Assembly (NCBI GenBank): GCA_035638775.1
Contig: DASQZJ010000072.1
Span: 1-64,000 of the forward strand
Direction of reading: 5' to 3'
From: DASQZJ01 sp035638775
GTDB lineage: Bacteria; Pseudomonadota; Gammaproteobacteria; UBA5335; SLRW01
Length of the DNA: 64,000 bases
The notes below the pieces were generated by a model. The model searched no databases, was not told the origin of the DNA, and saw nothing but the letters and a program-made list of their open reading frames with translations. The translations under genes and the position numbers were made by a program. Positions 37,431 to 48,000 of the stretch are shown here, piece by piece (position 1 is the stretch's first letter; the number at the start of each line of letters is the position of its first letter).

Positions 37431-38530
37431 TGTCGGGAAACACCATCGGAAGGCTGTTCTGCGTGACCACCTTCGGCGAAAGCCACGGTCCGGCGCTGGG
37501 TGCCGTGGTGGACGGCTGTCCGCCCGGGATGGCGCTCTCGGAGGGGGACCTGCAGAAAGACCTGGAGCGGCGCCGGCCCGGGCGCTCGCGGCACACCACG
37601 CAGCGCCGCGAAGCCGACCGGGTGCGCATCCTTTCGGGGGTGTTCGAGGGCGAGACCACGGGGACGTCGATCGGACTGCTGATCGAGAACACCGACCAGC
37701 GCTCCCGGGACTACGGCAAGATCCGTGACCGATTCCGTCCCGGGCATGCCGACTACACCTACCAGCAGAAGTACGGGCGCCGCGACTATCGTGGCGGCGG
37801 GCGCTCGTCCGCGCGCGAGACCGCGCTGCGGGTCGCGGCGGGCGCGATCGCCCGCAAGTACCTGCGCGAGCGGCTGGGCGTCGTGGTGCGCGGCTACCTC
37901 GCGCAGCTGGGGCCGATCCACCTGGATCTGCTCGACTGGGACGAGACCGATCGCAACCCGTTCTTCTGCCCGGACCCGGCCCGGGTTTCCGAGCTGGAGG
38001 CCTACATGGACGCCCTGCGCAAGGAGGGCGATTCGGTCGGCGCCCGGGTCAACGTGGTGGCGACCGGGGTGCCGCCCGGGCTGGGCGAGCCGGTGTTCGA
38101 TCGCCTCGATGCCGAGCTGGCGCGGGCCCTGATGAGCATCAACGCGGTCAAGGGGGTTGAGATCGGCGACGGCTTCCGCTGCGTCGAGGCCAAAGGCACG
38201 CAGTTCCGCGACGAGATGAGCCCGCAGGGGTTCCTGAGCAATCACGCCGGCGGGGTGCTCGGCGGCATCTCGTCGGGCCAGGAGATCGTCGCCTCGATCG
38301 GGCTCAAGCCCACCTCCAGCCTGCGCCTGCCCGGGCGCACGGTGGACGTCGAGGGCAACCCGGTGGAGATCGTGACCACCGGACGTCACGACCCCTGCGT
38401 CGGGATCCGCGCCACCCCCATCGCCGAGGCGATGACCGCCATCGTGCTGCTGGATCACTACCTGCGTCAGCGCGGCCAGAACGCCGATGCGGAATCGTCC
38501 ACCCCGGTGATACCGGGCTCGGCTCCCTGA
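37430..38530 (+). CDS. aroC: Chorismate synthase
   Basis: Last shikimate-pathway step, EPSP to chorismate, using reduced FMN. 366 residues, normal length. Blocks: TTFGESHGPALGAVVDG, RPGHADYTYQQKYG, GGRSSARETALRVAAGA and FLSNHAGGVLGGISSGQ. Starts inside the prmB stop and ends 2 bp before the MFS gene. Confidence 0.97.
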   Translation: MSGNTIGRLFCVTTFGESHGPALGAVVDGCPPGMALSEGDLQKDLERRRPGRSRHTTQRREADRVRILSGVFEGETTGTSIGLLIENTDQRSRDYGKIRDRFRPGHADYTYQQKYGRRDYRGGGRSSARETALRVAAGAIARKYLRERLGVVVRGYLAQLGPIHLDLLDWDETDRNPFFCPDPARVSELEAYMDALRKEGDSVGARVNVVATGVPPGLGEPVFDRLDAELARALMSINAVKGVEIGDGFRCVEAKGTQFRDEMSPQGFLSNHAGGVLGGISSGQEIVASIGLKPTSSLRLPGRTVDVEGNPVEIVTTGRHDPCVGIRATPIAEAMTAIVLLDHYLRQRGQNADAESSTPVIPGSAP

Positions 38531-38532
38531 CC

Positions 38533-39726
38533 ATGCGGGGGCGGATCCCGTACTTCCGCCTGTCCGGCTTCTATTTCTTCTATTTCGCCACGCTGGGCGT
38601 GGTGATGCCCTACTGGGCGGTCTACCTGCAGAGCCTGGGCTTCGGCGGCGCCACCATCGGCGAGCTGATGGCGGTGCTGGCCGCCACCAAGATCATTGCG
38701 CCCAATGTTTGGGGATGGATCGCCGATCGCAGCGGCCGGCTGGTGCGCGTGATCCGTCTCGCCGCGCTGCTCGCGCCGGCCTGTTTTACCGCCACCTTCT
38801 TCGCCCGCGATGCCGCCTCGATGGCCCTCGCGATGGCGGGCTTCGGCTTCTTCTGGAACGCCGCACTCCCGCAGTTCGAGGCAGTGACCCTGAATCACCT
38901 CGGCGACCAGAGTCATCGCTACACGCGCATCCGCCTGTGGGGCTCGCTGGGCTTCATCACCACGGTGGGCAGCCTGGGGATGGTGCTGGAGCACGCCCGC
39001 CCGGCGGTCATCCTGCCGGTACTGATGGGACTGTACGGGGCGATCTGGCTGACCAGCCTGACGGTGCCCGAGCGCGTCTCGCACCAGCGCCAGCAGGCGC
39101 AGGCGTCCCTGAAACGACTGTTGCGAAAGCGCGAGGTGCTGGCGCTGTTCGGCGTGTGCTTCCTGGTGCAGGCCAGCCACGGGCCCTATTACACCTTCTT
39201 CACCATCTACCTGCAGCAGCTGGGCTACTCCTCGGGAGTCGTGGGCCAGCTGTGGGCCCTGGGCGTGGCGGCCGAGATCGGGATCTTCCTGGCGATGCCG
39301 CGGCTGATGCGGGGCGTGGGCACCCGACGCCTGCTGCTGGCGGCGCTGGCGCTATCGGTGGTGCGCTGGACCGGCACCGCCACGCTGGCGGCGTACCCGG
39401 CGGCCGTGGTCGCGGCCCAGACCCTGCACCTGGCGAGCTTTGGCATCAACCACGCGGTCGCCATCGACTACATCCACCGCTTCTTCCGGGGACGCAACCA
39501 GGGGCGCGGGCAGGCGCTGTACAGCAGCATCGGGTTCGGTGCGGGGGTCGCGGCCGGCAGCCTGGCCAGCGGCTACGTATGGGATCTCGGGGGTGGGCCC
39601 GCCATCTTCGGCATGGCGGCGGCGCTGGCAGCGGCAGCGCTGCTCCTGGCGGCCCTGGCGATCCCGCCGGATGCGGAACAGCGGGTCAACGAGCCCGCCC
39701 TGCGGACGCTTCCTCGAGCAGTGTGA
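38533..39726 (+). CDS. Major facilitator superfamily transporter (HcaT/LacY-like)
   Basis: 397 residues with about twelve membrane spans. GWIADRSGRLVRVI after the second span resembles the MFS loop 2-3 motif. PYWAVYLQSLGF near the start and SFGINHAVAIDYI are like the 3-phenylpropionate/nucleoside-type MFS_1_like group. Substrate unknown. Probably cotranscribed with aroC; its 3' end overlaps the converging LysR gene by 41 bp. Confidence 0.85.
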   Translation: MRGRIPYFRLSGFYFFYFATLGVVMPYWAVYLQSLGFGGATIGELMAVLAATKIIAPNVWGWIADRSGRLVRVIRLAALLAPACFTATFFARDAASMALAMAGFGFFWNAALPQFEAVTLNHLGDQSHRYTRIRLWGSLGFITTVGSLGMVLEHARPAVILPVLMGLYGAIWLTSLTVPERVSHQRQQAQASLKRLLRKREVLALFGVCFLVQASHGPYYTFFTIYLQQLGYSSGVVGQLWALGVAAEIGIFLAMPRLMRGVGTRRLLLAALALSVVRWTGTATLAAYPAAVVAAQTLHLASFGINHAVAIDYIHRFFRGRNQGRGQALYSSIGFGAGVAAGSLASGYVWDLGGGPAIFGMAAALAAAALLLAALAIPPDAEQRVNEPALRTLPRAV

Positions 39727-40570
39727 TCATCTCCTCCCCGGCCCGGGACAGGCTGCGCCCGCGGTGCACCACCAGTCCCAGCTGCCGGCGCATCTCCAGA
39801 CCGGGGGTGTCCAGCGGCACCAGGCCGTTGCCGATCATGGTCACGGGCAGCGCGCTCCAGCCCAGGCCGATGCTGACCAGCATGCGGATGGTCTCCAGGT
39901 AGTTGGTCGACAGCCGGGCGCCGGGTTCGACCCCGAACGGCTCGAAGGCCGCATCGATCACCCGCCGGGTGAAGGTGCCGTGGTCCGGCAGGATCGCCGG
40001 GTGGGAGGCCAGCTCGCGCGGGTCGGGGCTCGCCGCTGTCGCCAGCGGGTGCTCGGGCGCGACCGTCACCCGCATGGGGTCGTCCCAGACCGGCCGGATT
40101 TCGAGCGGCGGGGAAGGGCTGAGCGGCAACGTCACGATGCCCAGCTCCAGGTCGCCGCGCTCGACGCTCTGGCAGGCCTGCTCGGAGTCCATGAACTGCA
40201 TGTCCAGGTGCACGTCCGGGTGCCGCCGCGTGTATTCCCGCAACACCGGCGGCAGCCGGTGCAGCCCGATGTGATGGCTGGTGCCCACCCGCAGCGGCCC
40301 GACCACGTGCCGGTTGATGCGCGAGAGCGCACGGCGGCTGTCCTCCACCTCCAGCAGGATGCGCCGCGCGCGGGGCAGGAGCGCCCGCCCGGCCTCGGTC
40401 AGGCTCACCTGGCGTCCGATCCGGTCGAAAACCCGCAGGTCCACCTCGGCTTCCAGCGCCGCGATGCGCTTGCTGACCGCGGGCTGGGTCAGATGGAGCT
40501 GCTCCGCCGCGCGCGAGAACGATCCGGTGTCGGCGACGGCCACGAAGGTCTGCAGGTTCAGGATGTCCAT
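39686..40570 (-). CDS. LysR-family transcriptional regulator, divergent from leuCDB
   Basis: About 294 residues from the ATG at 40570 (MDILNLQTFVAVADTGSFSR); an ATG at 40594 is in frame. N-terminal winged helix-turn-helix (SFSRAAEQLHLTQPAVSKRIAALE) and C-terminal inducer-binding domain. Divergent orientation toward leuC and several dyads in the 112-bp gap suggest it regulates leuCDB; ligand unknown. Its 3' end overlaps the MFS gene. Confidence 0.9.
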   Translation of the reverse strand: MDILNLQTFVAVADTGSFSRAAEQLHLTQPAVSKRIAALEAEVDLRVFDRIGRQVSLTEAGRALLPRARRILLEVEDSRRALSRINRHVVGPLRVGTSHHIGLHRLPPVLREYTRRHPDVHLDMQFMDSEQACQSVERGDLELGIVTLPLSPSPPLEIRPVWDDPMRVTVAPEHPLATAASPDPRELASHPAILPDHGTFTRRVIDAAFEPFGVEPGARLSTNYLETIRMLVSIGLGWSALPVTMIGNGLVPLDTPGLEMRRQLGLVVHRGRSLSRAGEEMITLLEEASAGRAR

Positions 40571-40604
40571 AGGTCGGGTTCCAGTAGAGTACATTCCGTG
40601 AAAG

Positions 40605-40630
40605 AATTCAAGATATGAAAAGGATGAATT
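40605..40630. promoter_or_regulatory. LysR-type operator dyads upstream of leuC
   Basis: TTCA-AGATA-TGAA (40607-40619) is a T-N11-A LysR box with perfect 4-nt arms. A wider dyad AATTCA (40605-40610) with TGAATT (40625-40630) surrounds it. The region ends where the leuC -35 begins, a place suited to activation. The adjacent LysR gene is the obvious binder. Confidence 0.6.
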
Positions 40631-40658
40631 TGCGTTATGCAGTCACCCTCGCTATGGT
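40630..40658 (+). promoter_or_regulatory. Candidate promoter of leuCDB
   Basis: TTGCGT (40630-40635), 17-nt spacer, TATGGT (40653-40658). The weak -35 suits an activator-dependent promoter. The start near 40665 leaves about 18 nt to the leuC ATG, with a good CCGGAGGTGA ribosome site. Confidence 0.55.
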
Positions 40659-40682
40659 GAGCGCATCATCCGGAGGTGACGC

Positions 40683-42098
40683 ATGAGCGGAAAGACGCTG
40701 TACGACAAGCTTTGGGACGCCCACGTCGTCGACACCGACGGCAACGGGACCAGCCTGCTCTACATCGACCGGCACCTGGTGCACGAGGTGACCTCGCCCC
40801 AGGCCTTCGAGGGGCTGCGCCTGGCCGGCCGCAAGCCCTGGCGGGTGGATGCCAACCTGGCGGTGCCGGACCACAACGTGCCCACGACCGACCGCAGCCG
40901 CGGCGTGAGCGATCCGATTTCGCGGGCGCAGCTCGAGGCGCTCGACCGGAACTGCCGCGAGTTCGGCATCCGGGAATTCGCGATGAACGACGTGCGCCAG
41001 GGCATCGTGCACATCATCGGGCCCGAGCAGGGCGCGACGCTGCCCGGCATGACGGTGGTCTGCGGCGACTCCCACACGCCCACCAACGGTGCGCTGGGGG
41101 CCCTGGCTTTCGGCATCGGCACCTCCGAGGTCGAGCATGTCCTCGCGACGCAGTGCCTGGTGCTGAAGAAGTCGAAGAACATGCGCGTGTACGTCGACGG
41201 GCACGTGGCGCCCGGGATCACCGCGAAGGACATCGTTCTGGCGATCATCGGCGAGATCGGCACCGCGGGGGGTACCGGCTACACCATCGAGTTCGCCGGG
41301 GAGGCCATCCGCAACCTGTCGATGGAGGGCCGGATGACGGTGTGCAACATGGCGATCGAGGCCGGCGCCCGTTCCGGGATCATCGCGGTGGACGAACGCA
41401 CCATCGACTACGTGCGCGGCCGGCCCATGGCGCCCGGCGGCGAACTCTGGGATGGGGCGGTGGAGGCCTGGCGGGATCTGCACTCGGACCCCGACGCGGC
41501 GTTCGACCGGGAGGTGCACATCGACGCGGGCGCGATCGCGCCACAGGTGACCTGGGGCACCTCGCCCGGCATGGTGCTCCCGGTGGACGCGGCAGTGCCG
41601 GACCCGCAGCAGGAGAGCGATCCCGTGCGCGCCTCCGGCATGCGCCGGGCGCTGGAGTACATGGACCTCGCGCCGGGCACGCCGCTCATGGACATCCGGA
41701 TCGACAAGGTCTTCATCGGTTCGTGCACCAACGCCCGCATCGAGGACCTGCGGGCAGCCGCGCAGCAGGTGCGCGGGCGCCGCGTCGCCGACAGCGTCCG
41801 GCTCGCGATGGTCGTTCCGGGCTCGGGGCTGGTGAAGAAGCAGGCCGAGGACGAGGGCCTCGACCGCGTCTTCCTCGAGGCCGGTTTCGAGTGGCGCGAG
41901 CCCGGCTGCTCGATGTGCCTGGCGATGAACGCCGACCGGCTGGAGCCCGGGGAGCGCTGCGCATCGACCTCCAACCGCAATTTCGAGGGTCGGCAGGGCC
42001 AGGGCGGCCGGACCCACCTGGTGAGCCCGGCGATGGCGGCCGCTGCGGCGGTGCACGGGCATTTCGTGGACATTCGCCAGACCGCGGGCGCGGCCTGA
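40683..42098 (+). CDS. leuC: 3-isopropylmalate dehydratase large subunit
   Basis: Aconitase-family 4Fe-4S enzyme of leucine synthesis. 471 residues. VVCGDSHTPTNGALGALAFG, the cluster cysteines in GSCTNARIEDLR and PGCSMCLAMN, and TSNRNFEGRQG are all present. Strong GGAGGTGA site. Forms the dehydratase with LeuD encoded 12 bp later. Confidence 0.97.
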   Translation: MSGKTLYDKLWDAHVVDTDGNGTSLLYIDRHLVHEVTSPQAFEGLRLAGRKPWRVDANLAVPDHNVPTTDRSRGVSDPISRAQLEALDRNCREFGIREFAMNDVRQGIVHIIGPEQGATLPGMTVVCGDSHTPTNGALGALAFGIGTSEVEHVLATQCLVLKKSKNMRVYVDGHVAPGITAKDIVLAIIGEIGTAGGTGYTIEFAGEAIRNLSMEGRMTVCNMAIEAGARSGIIAVDERTIDYVRGRPMAPGGELWDGAVEAWRDLHSDPDAAFDREVHIDAGAIAPQVTWGTSPGMVLPVDAAVPDPQQESDPVRASGMRRALEYMDLAPGTPLMDIRIDKVFIGSCTNARIEDLRAAAQQVRGRRVADSVRLAMVVPGSGLVKKQAEDEGLDRVFLEAGFEWREPGCSMCLAMNADRLEPGERCASTSNRNFEGRQGQGGRTHLVSPAMAAAAAVHGHFVDIRQTAGAA

Positions 42099-42110
42099 GG
42101 GAGCACGCAC

Positions 42111-42770
42111 ATGGAACCCTTCATCCGTCACAAGGGGCTGCTGGCCCCCATCGATCGCCCCAACGTGGATACCGACGCGATCATTCCGAAACAGTACCTG
42201 AAGTCGATCAAGCGCACCGGCTTCGGCCCCAACCTGTTCGACGATTGGCGCTACCTGGATCCGGGCGGGCTGGATATCGACAACGCCACGCGCCGGCGCA
42301 ACCCGGATTTCGTCCTGAACCAGCCGCGCTACCAGGGCGCCAGCATCCTGCTCGCGCGCGAGAATTTCGGCTGCGGCTCGTCCCGAGAGCACGCCGTCTG
42401 GGCCCTGCACGACGCCGGCTTCCGCGCCGTGATCGCCCCCAGCTATGCCGATATCTTCTACAGCAACTGCTTCAAGAACGGGCTGCTGCCGGTGACGCTC
42501 GACGCGACAGAAGTGGATCGCCTGTTCCGGGAAGTCGAGGCGACCCCGGGTTACGAGCTGGAGGTGGACCTCGAGGCCCGGACGGTCACGACGCCCGACG
42601 GCGCCGTGCTGCGCTTCGACATCGACGACTTCCGCCGCGAAACCCTGCTCAAGGGGCTCGACGATATCGGCCTGACGCTGGAAAAGCAGGACCGTATCCG
42701 GGCATACGAGCAGCGGCGGCGGCGCGAGGCCCCCTGGTTGTTCGCCGACACCGCCCGCGGGGCGGGCTGA
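42111..42770 (+). CDS. leuD: 3-isopropylmalate dehydratase small subunit
   Basis: Swivelling domain of the LeuCD dehydratase. 219 residues. NVDTDAIIPKQYLKSIKRTG, ENFGCGSSREHAVWAL and FYSNCFKNGLLPV are family blocks. Between leuC and leuB in one operon. Confidence 0.97.
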   Translation: MEPFIRHKGLLAPIDRPNVDTDAIIPKQYLKSIKRTGFGPNLFDDWRYLDPGGLDIDNATRRRNPDFVLNQPRYQGASILLARENFGCGSSREHAVWALHDAGFRAVIAPSYADIFYSNCFKNGLLPVTLDATEVDRLFREVEATPGYELEVDLEARTVTTPDGAVLRFDIDDFRRETLLKGLDDIGLTLEKQDRIRAYEQRRRREAPWLFADTARGAG

Positions 42771-42780
42771 GGGATCGTCC

Positions 42781-43857
42781 ATGAGCAGGGTACTGCTGTT
42801 GCCGGGTGACGGGATCGGCCCGGAAATCGTCGCCGAAGCGGTGAAGGTGCTCGAGACGCTGCAGCACGACTTCGGTCTCGAGCTGGACCTGGATGAAGCC
42901 CTGGTGGGCGGCGCCGCGTATGAAAAGCGCGGCTCGCCGCTGCCGGACGAGACCCTTGCACGAGCGCGCGCCGCCGACGCCGTGCTGCTCGGAGCCGTGG
43001 GCGGACCGCAGTGGGACGGCCTCGAACGCGAGCTGCGGCCCGAGCGCGGGCTGCTGCGGCTGCGCGCCGAGCTGGAGCTGTTCGCCAACCTCCGGCCGGC
43101 GATCCTGTATCCGGAGCTGGCGGAGGCTTCCAGCCTGAAACCGTCGGTGGTCTCGGGACTCGACATCATGATTGTGCGCGAGCTGACCGGCGGCATCTAC
43201 TTCGGGCAACCGCGCGGCATACGTACACTCGACAGCGGAGAGCGCGAGGGGTTCAACACGCTGGTGTACCGCGAATCCGAAATCGAGCGCATCGGCCGGG
43301 TCGCGTTCGACATCGCGCGCCAGCGCGACGGACGCGTCTGTTCCGTGGACAAGGCGAACGTGCTCGAGGTTTCCGAGCTGTGGCGCGAGGTGATGGAGCG
43401 CGTGAGCCGGGACTACCCGGACGTCGCGCTCAGCCACATGTACGTGGACAACGCCTCCATGCAGCTCGTCCGGGCGCCGAAGCAGTTCGACGTCGTGGTC
43501 ACGACCAACATGTTCGGTGATATTCTTTCCGACACGGCCGCGATGCTCACGGGCTCCATCGGCATGCTCCCGTCCGCCTCGCTGGCCGCCGACGGCAGCG
43601 GCATGTACGAGCCGATCCACGGATCGGCGCCCGACCTCGCCGGAAAGGGCGTGGCCAACCCGCTGGCGACGATCCTGTCGGTGGCGATGATGCTGCGCTA
43701 CTCGCTGCGGGAGCCGCAGCTGGCGGATCGCGTTCAGGCGGCGGTGGGGGCGATGCTCGAGTCGGGCCTGCGCACCGCGGATCTGGCCGGCGAAGGCGGT
43801 GTCGCCACGGGGACCGCGGGCATGGGCGATGCGGTGGTGTCGGCCCTGAAGGCCTGA
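42781..43857 (+). CDS. leuB: 3-isopropylmalate dehydrogenase
   Basis: NAD-dependent oxidative decarboxylase, third leucine step. 358 residues. LLPGDGIGPEIVAEAVKVL, RELTGGIYFGQPRG, VVTTNMFGDILSDTAAML and EPIHGSAPDLAGKGVANPLA are typical. 10 bp after leuD. Followed by hairpins before asd. Confidence 0.97.
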   Translation: MSRVLLLPGDGIGPEIVAEAVKVLETLQHDFGLELDLDEALVGGAAYEKRGSPLPDETLARARAADAVLLGAVGGPQWDGLERELRPERGLLRLRAELELFANLRPAILYPELAEASSLKPSVVSGLDIMIVRELTGGIYFGQPRGIRTLDSGEREGFNTLVYRESEIERIGRVAFDIARQRDGRVCSVDKANVLEVSELWREVMERVSRDYPDVALSHMYVDNASMQLVRAPKQFDVVVTTNMFGDILSDTAAMLTGSIGMLPSASLAADGSGMYEPIHGSAPDLAGKGVANPLATILSVAMMLRYSLREPQLADRVQAAVGAMLESGLRTADLAGEGGVATGTAGMGDAVVSALKA

Positions 43858-43903
43858 GCCTGCCGCGACGTACCGGACATTCGCCGGCCCCGGGGCCGGC
43901 CGG

Positions 43904-43925
43904 AACGGCGGCCGGTGCCGCCGTT
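43904..43925 (+). terminator. Terminator-like hairpin between leuB and asd
   Basis: AACGGCGGC (43904-43912), loop CGGT, GCCGCCGTT (43917-43925): a perfect 9-bp stem ending in TT. A second palindrome, CCGGCCCC-GGGGCCGG (43884-43899), stands just before it. May partly separate leuCDB from asd expression. Confidence 0.45.
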
Positions 43926-43955
43926 CGTACAACGGGACATCAGGAGCGAGTCGAC

Positions 43956-44978
43956 ATGAGCAAGACAGTCGATGTGGCCGTAGTCGGAGCGACCGGCGCG
44001 GTCGGTCAGACCATGCTTTCCATCCTGGAGCAGCGCGAGTTCCCCGCCGGCCGCGTGTACCCGCTGGCGAGCAGCCGCTCCGCCGGCAAGACCGTACGCT
44101 TCCGCGGGCACGACCTGACGGTGGAGGACCTGGCGGAGTTCGACTTCTCGCGGGTGCAGGTCGGGCTGTTCTCGGCCGGCGGCTCGGTGTCGGCCGAGCA
44201 CGCTCCGCGGGCGGCCGACGCCGGGTGCGTCGTGGTGGACAACACCTCCCACTTCCGCTACGACGACGACATCCCGCTGGTGGTGCCGGAGATCAACCGC
44301 CACGCGATCGCCGAATACACCCGGCGCGGCATCATCGCCAACCCGAACTGTTCGACCATCCAGATGGTGGTGGCGCTCAAGCCGCTGCACGACGAGGCCG
44401 GTCTCACGCGCATCAATGTCGCCACCTACCAGGCGGTGTCCGGCTCCGGCGCCTCGGCGATCCGGGAGCTGGCCGACCAGACCGCGAATCTGCTCAACGG
44501 CAGGCCGGTGGAGCCGGAGGTCTATCCCAAGCAGATCGCGTTCAACGTCCTGCCCCACATCGACGTCTTCCTCGAGAACGGCTACACCAAGGAGGAGATG
44601 AAGATGGTCTGGGAGACGCACAAGATCCTGGAGGACGAGAGCATCCAGGTGAATCCCACTGCGGCGCGCGTGCCCGTGTTCTACGGCCACTCCGAAGCGG
44701 TGCACATCGAGACCCGCGACAAGCTCACGGTCGCGCGCGCCCGCGAGGTCCTCGGCAGCTTTCCGGGCGTGACGGTCCTGGACACGCGGGAGCCGGGCGG
44801 CTACCCGACGGCCGTGACCGAGGCCGCAAACCACGACGCCGTGTTCGTCGGCCGCATCCGCGAGGACATCTCGCACCCCCGCGGGCTGAACTTCTGGGTC
44901 GTCTCCGACAATGTCCGGAAGGGCGCGGCGCTGAACAGTGTGCAGATTGCGGAAATTCTGGTAAAAGAGTATCTATAG
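43956..44978 (+). CDS. asd: Aspartate-semialdehyde dehydrogenase
   Basis: Reduces aspartyl phosphate to the semialdehyde, the branch point to lysine/diaminopimelate, threonine and methionine. 340 residues. VVGATGAVGQTMLSIL (NADP site), catalytic Cys in NPNCSTIQMV (about 132) and YQAVSGSGASAIRELADQT. An AGGAGCGAG site precedes the ATG. The stop codon lies inside the 12-bp palindrome TATCTATAGATA (44970-44981). Confidence 0.97.
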   Translation: MSKTVDVAVVGATGAVGQTMLSILEQREFPAGRVYPLASSRSAGKTVRFRGHDLTVEDLAEFDFSRVQVGLFSAGGSVSAEHAPRAADAGCVVVDNTSHFRYDDDIPLVVPEINRHAIAEYTRRGIIANPNCSTIQMVVALKPLHDEAGLTRINVATYQAVSGSGASAIRELADQTANLLNGRPVEPEVYPKQIAFNVLPHIDVFLENGYTKEEMKMVWETHKILEDESIQVNPTAARVPVFYGHSEAVHIETRDKLTVARAREVLGSFPGVTVLDTREPGGYPTAVTEAANHDAVFVGRIREDISHPRGLNFWVVSDNVRKGAALNSVQIAEILVKEYL

Positions 44979-45079
44979 ATATAGTTAGAAAACAGATGTA
45001 AAGTGCAGTATCAAGAAGAAGACGACCCCGGACGATCCGCCGGCGTGCCCTGCGTCGACAGGATCAACGTGGAGTGACA

Positions 45080-48000
45080 ATGTACAAGAAACCGGCTTGC
45101 GTCCTCGCGCTGTTGTCCCTGGTTCTGCCGGCGACCGTCTGGGCACTCGGTCTGGGCAGCATCCGGACCCAGTCCGCCCTCAACCAGCCGTTCAAGGCCG
45201 AGATTCCGCTGGTCGCCGCCAGCGGCCAGGACCTGTCGGGCATCCAGGCCGGCCTCGCCTCGCGCCAGGCCTACCAGCAGGCCGGGCTGGACTACTCGGG
45301 CGAGCTCGACGAGCTGCGCTTCAGCGTGGTCAAGACGGCGCACGGGCCGGCCATCCGCATTACCAGCGACAAGCCGATCAAGGAGCCGCTGCTCAACCTG
45401 CTGGTGGACGTCCAGTGGAGCCAGGGGCAGCTCGAGCGCGAATACGACGTGCTGCTGGATCCACCGACCATGATGGCGCGGGAAAGCCATCCGTCGCCGC
45501 AGAGTGCCACGGTGTCGCCGTCGTCCGGTCAGCCCGGCGGGCAGGCGGGGGCGACGGCGCAGCATGCGCCCCGGCATCCGCAGCGGCATCTCCCCGGGAC
45601 CTACCGGGTCGGCCGCAACGACACCCTCTGGGGCATCGCGCGCAAGCTGCGGCCCGACCACTCGGTCACCGTCAACCAGATGATGGTGGCTCTCTACCAG
45701 CGCAACCCGCATGCGTTTCGGGGCAACATGAACCGGCTCAAGCGCGGCGCCGTCCTGCGCGTGCCGTCGATGCCCGACGTGGCGGCGGTGGGCCGGCTGG
45801 ACGCCTATCGCGAGGCTCGCCGGCAGCACCGCGCGTGGGTTGCGGCACGGGGCCATGCGCAGCAGCACAGGGTGGCGTCCGCCTCCGGGCATCGCGCGCG
45901 CCTGGAGCTGGTGGCGCCGGGCTCTTCGCACAAGGGCGGCAAGAGCTCCGGGCAGGCGGCGCAGGGCGGGGCATCCGCGAGCGGCGGCGGCAGCTCCGCC
46001 GGTTCCGGCGGCAAGCAGCTGGCGACGCTGCAGAACCAGGTCCAGCAGCTGCAGCAGCAGGTGGGCAAGCTGCAGCACATGATGAACGTCCGGAACAATC
46101 AGCTGGCCCAGCTCCAGGCGGAGCTGAAAAAGCAGCAGGCGGGCGCGACGGGAGCGGCCGCTGCCGGCACCTCGGGTGCCGCCTCGCAGCACGCGTCGGC
46201 ATCGCAGACCGGCCCGGGCGGTCCGTCCGCCGGAGCGTCCGCTTCGGGCGGGGGGCCGCAGAAGCCTGCGAACGGCGGTCCCGGCGCTGCCAGGCAGGCG
46301 GCGGGGACCACGTCCGGCAGCCAGGCGGGCGGCACTGCCTCCGCCCCGCAGAAGATAGCGGAGAATAACCCTGCCCCGGCCGCCGGCACGGCATCGTCGG
46401 GCGGCGGCCCGGCCAGCACCGGCAAGGCCGCGAATGCTGGCAAGCCGGCTGGTTCCGCAAAGGCATCCGGCTCCGGCAGCCCGCCGGCCGGAGGGCAGGG
46501 CCAGCACGCCGGCAAGCCGGCGACGAAGCATGCGGCTGTGGCGCCGAAGAAGGCGGCCGGTACCGCCCATCCCGCGCCGGCCCCGAAGCCCTCGATCATG
46601 GACCGCGTCATGGCCGTCGTCGCCGTGATCGGACAGGTCCTGCGCAATCCGCTGGCGCTGGCGGCGGTGGTGGGACTGCCCCTGCTGCTCGGGTTGCTGG
46701 TAGCCGTACGGCGGCGCCGCCAGGCGGCCGAGGCCGGCGGAGTGCTGGAGTCGGAGGATATCGGCGGCCTTGATCTCGACGAGGATCCCTTCGGCACGGG
46801 CGCCGCCGGCGACACGGACAGCCTGGCGATCACCGGGGATACCGGTCCGGTGACGGAGGGCTCCGACGACGGGACCATGCAGGTGGAGGCCGGAAGCACC
46901 GCGCCCTACGTGGCCGGAGACGAGATCGCACCGGGTGCGGAGAGAGACTACGGCAGCAGCGCCGAACCGGAAGAGGACGTCGCGGTGGAGGTCGAGGACC
47001 CGGTATCCGAGGTCGATTTCCACCTGGCTTACGGTCTCTACGACGAGGCCCTGGGCATCGTGGACAAGGCGATCGAGAACGAGCCGTCCCGGCGCGACCT
47101 CAAGCTCAAGAAGCTGGAGGTCCTGTTCGCTGCCGGGCGTGCCGAGGCGTTCCTCGAGGACGCGCGCAAGCTCGCCGAGGAGCCGCAGGGCACCTCCGAT
47201 TCGAACTGGGACAAGGCTGCCATCATGGGCCGCCAGCTGTTCCCCGAGGAGCCGCTGTTCAGCGCCGACGGTGGTGGTCCGGGAGACATCGAGGACGATT
47301 TCCTGGATATCGATCTGCCGGCGGAGGAAGCTGCCGGCGGTGAACCGGCAGAGGCGTCACCGGAGCCGGAGAAGGGGCGCGACGCCGGCGAGGAGGACGG
47401 GGAAGACGAGACCGGGATCAGCCTGGACGACCTGATGCCGGACGAGGAGGACGTGTCCCCGGACGCGACCACCGCGTCGATGGCGGACCGGGGCCGGGGT
47501 GACCGGCCGGAGGGGGTCCGGACGACCGGCGCGGAGAGCCCGGGCGCCGGCCAGCCGCGCGAGGGAGCCCCGCAGGGCGCGGGCGACGACGCGCTGGAGT
47601 TCGACCTTGACGACCTGCAGCCGGCTGCAGCGGGTGGCGGGGAGCAGCGGCCGGCGGACGAGTCCGCGCAGACTGCCGACGACGCCGACGGGCTGGATTT
47701 CGATCTGGACGCGCTCACGGCCGGCGCGGACGAGGGGGACGAGTTTCGCTGGAGCGAAGAGCAGGCCGGCGGCACCGACGGTGGTGCAGCCGGCGACGAG
47801 GACGCCCTCGAATTCGACCTCAGCGAGGAATGGGCGGGCGCCACCGCCGGGGAGAGCGAACCCGCGGCCCGGGAGTCGCAGTCCCCGGAGACGGAGGATG
47901 CGACCGAAGCCGCTGGCGAGGCCGAGAGCGATTCCGGCCAGGATCCGGACCTCGATGAGTTCGATATCGACCTGGGCGAGGAATCGACCTCGGGCGAACC

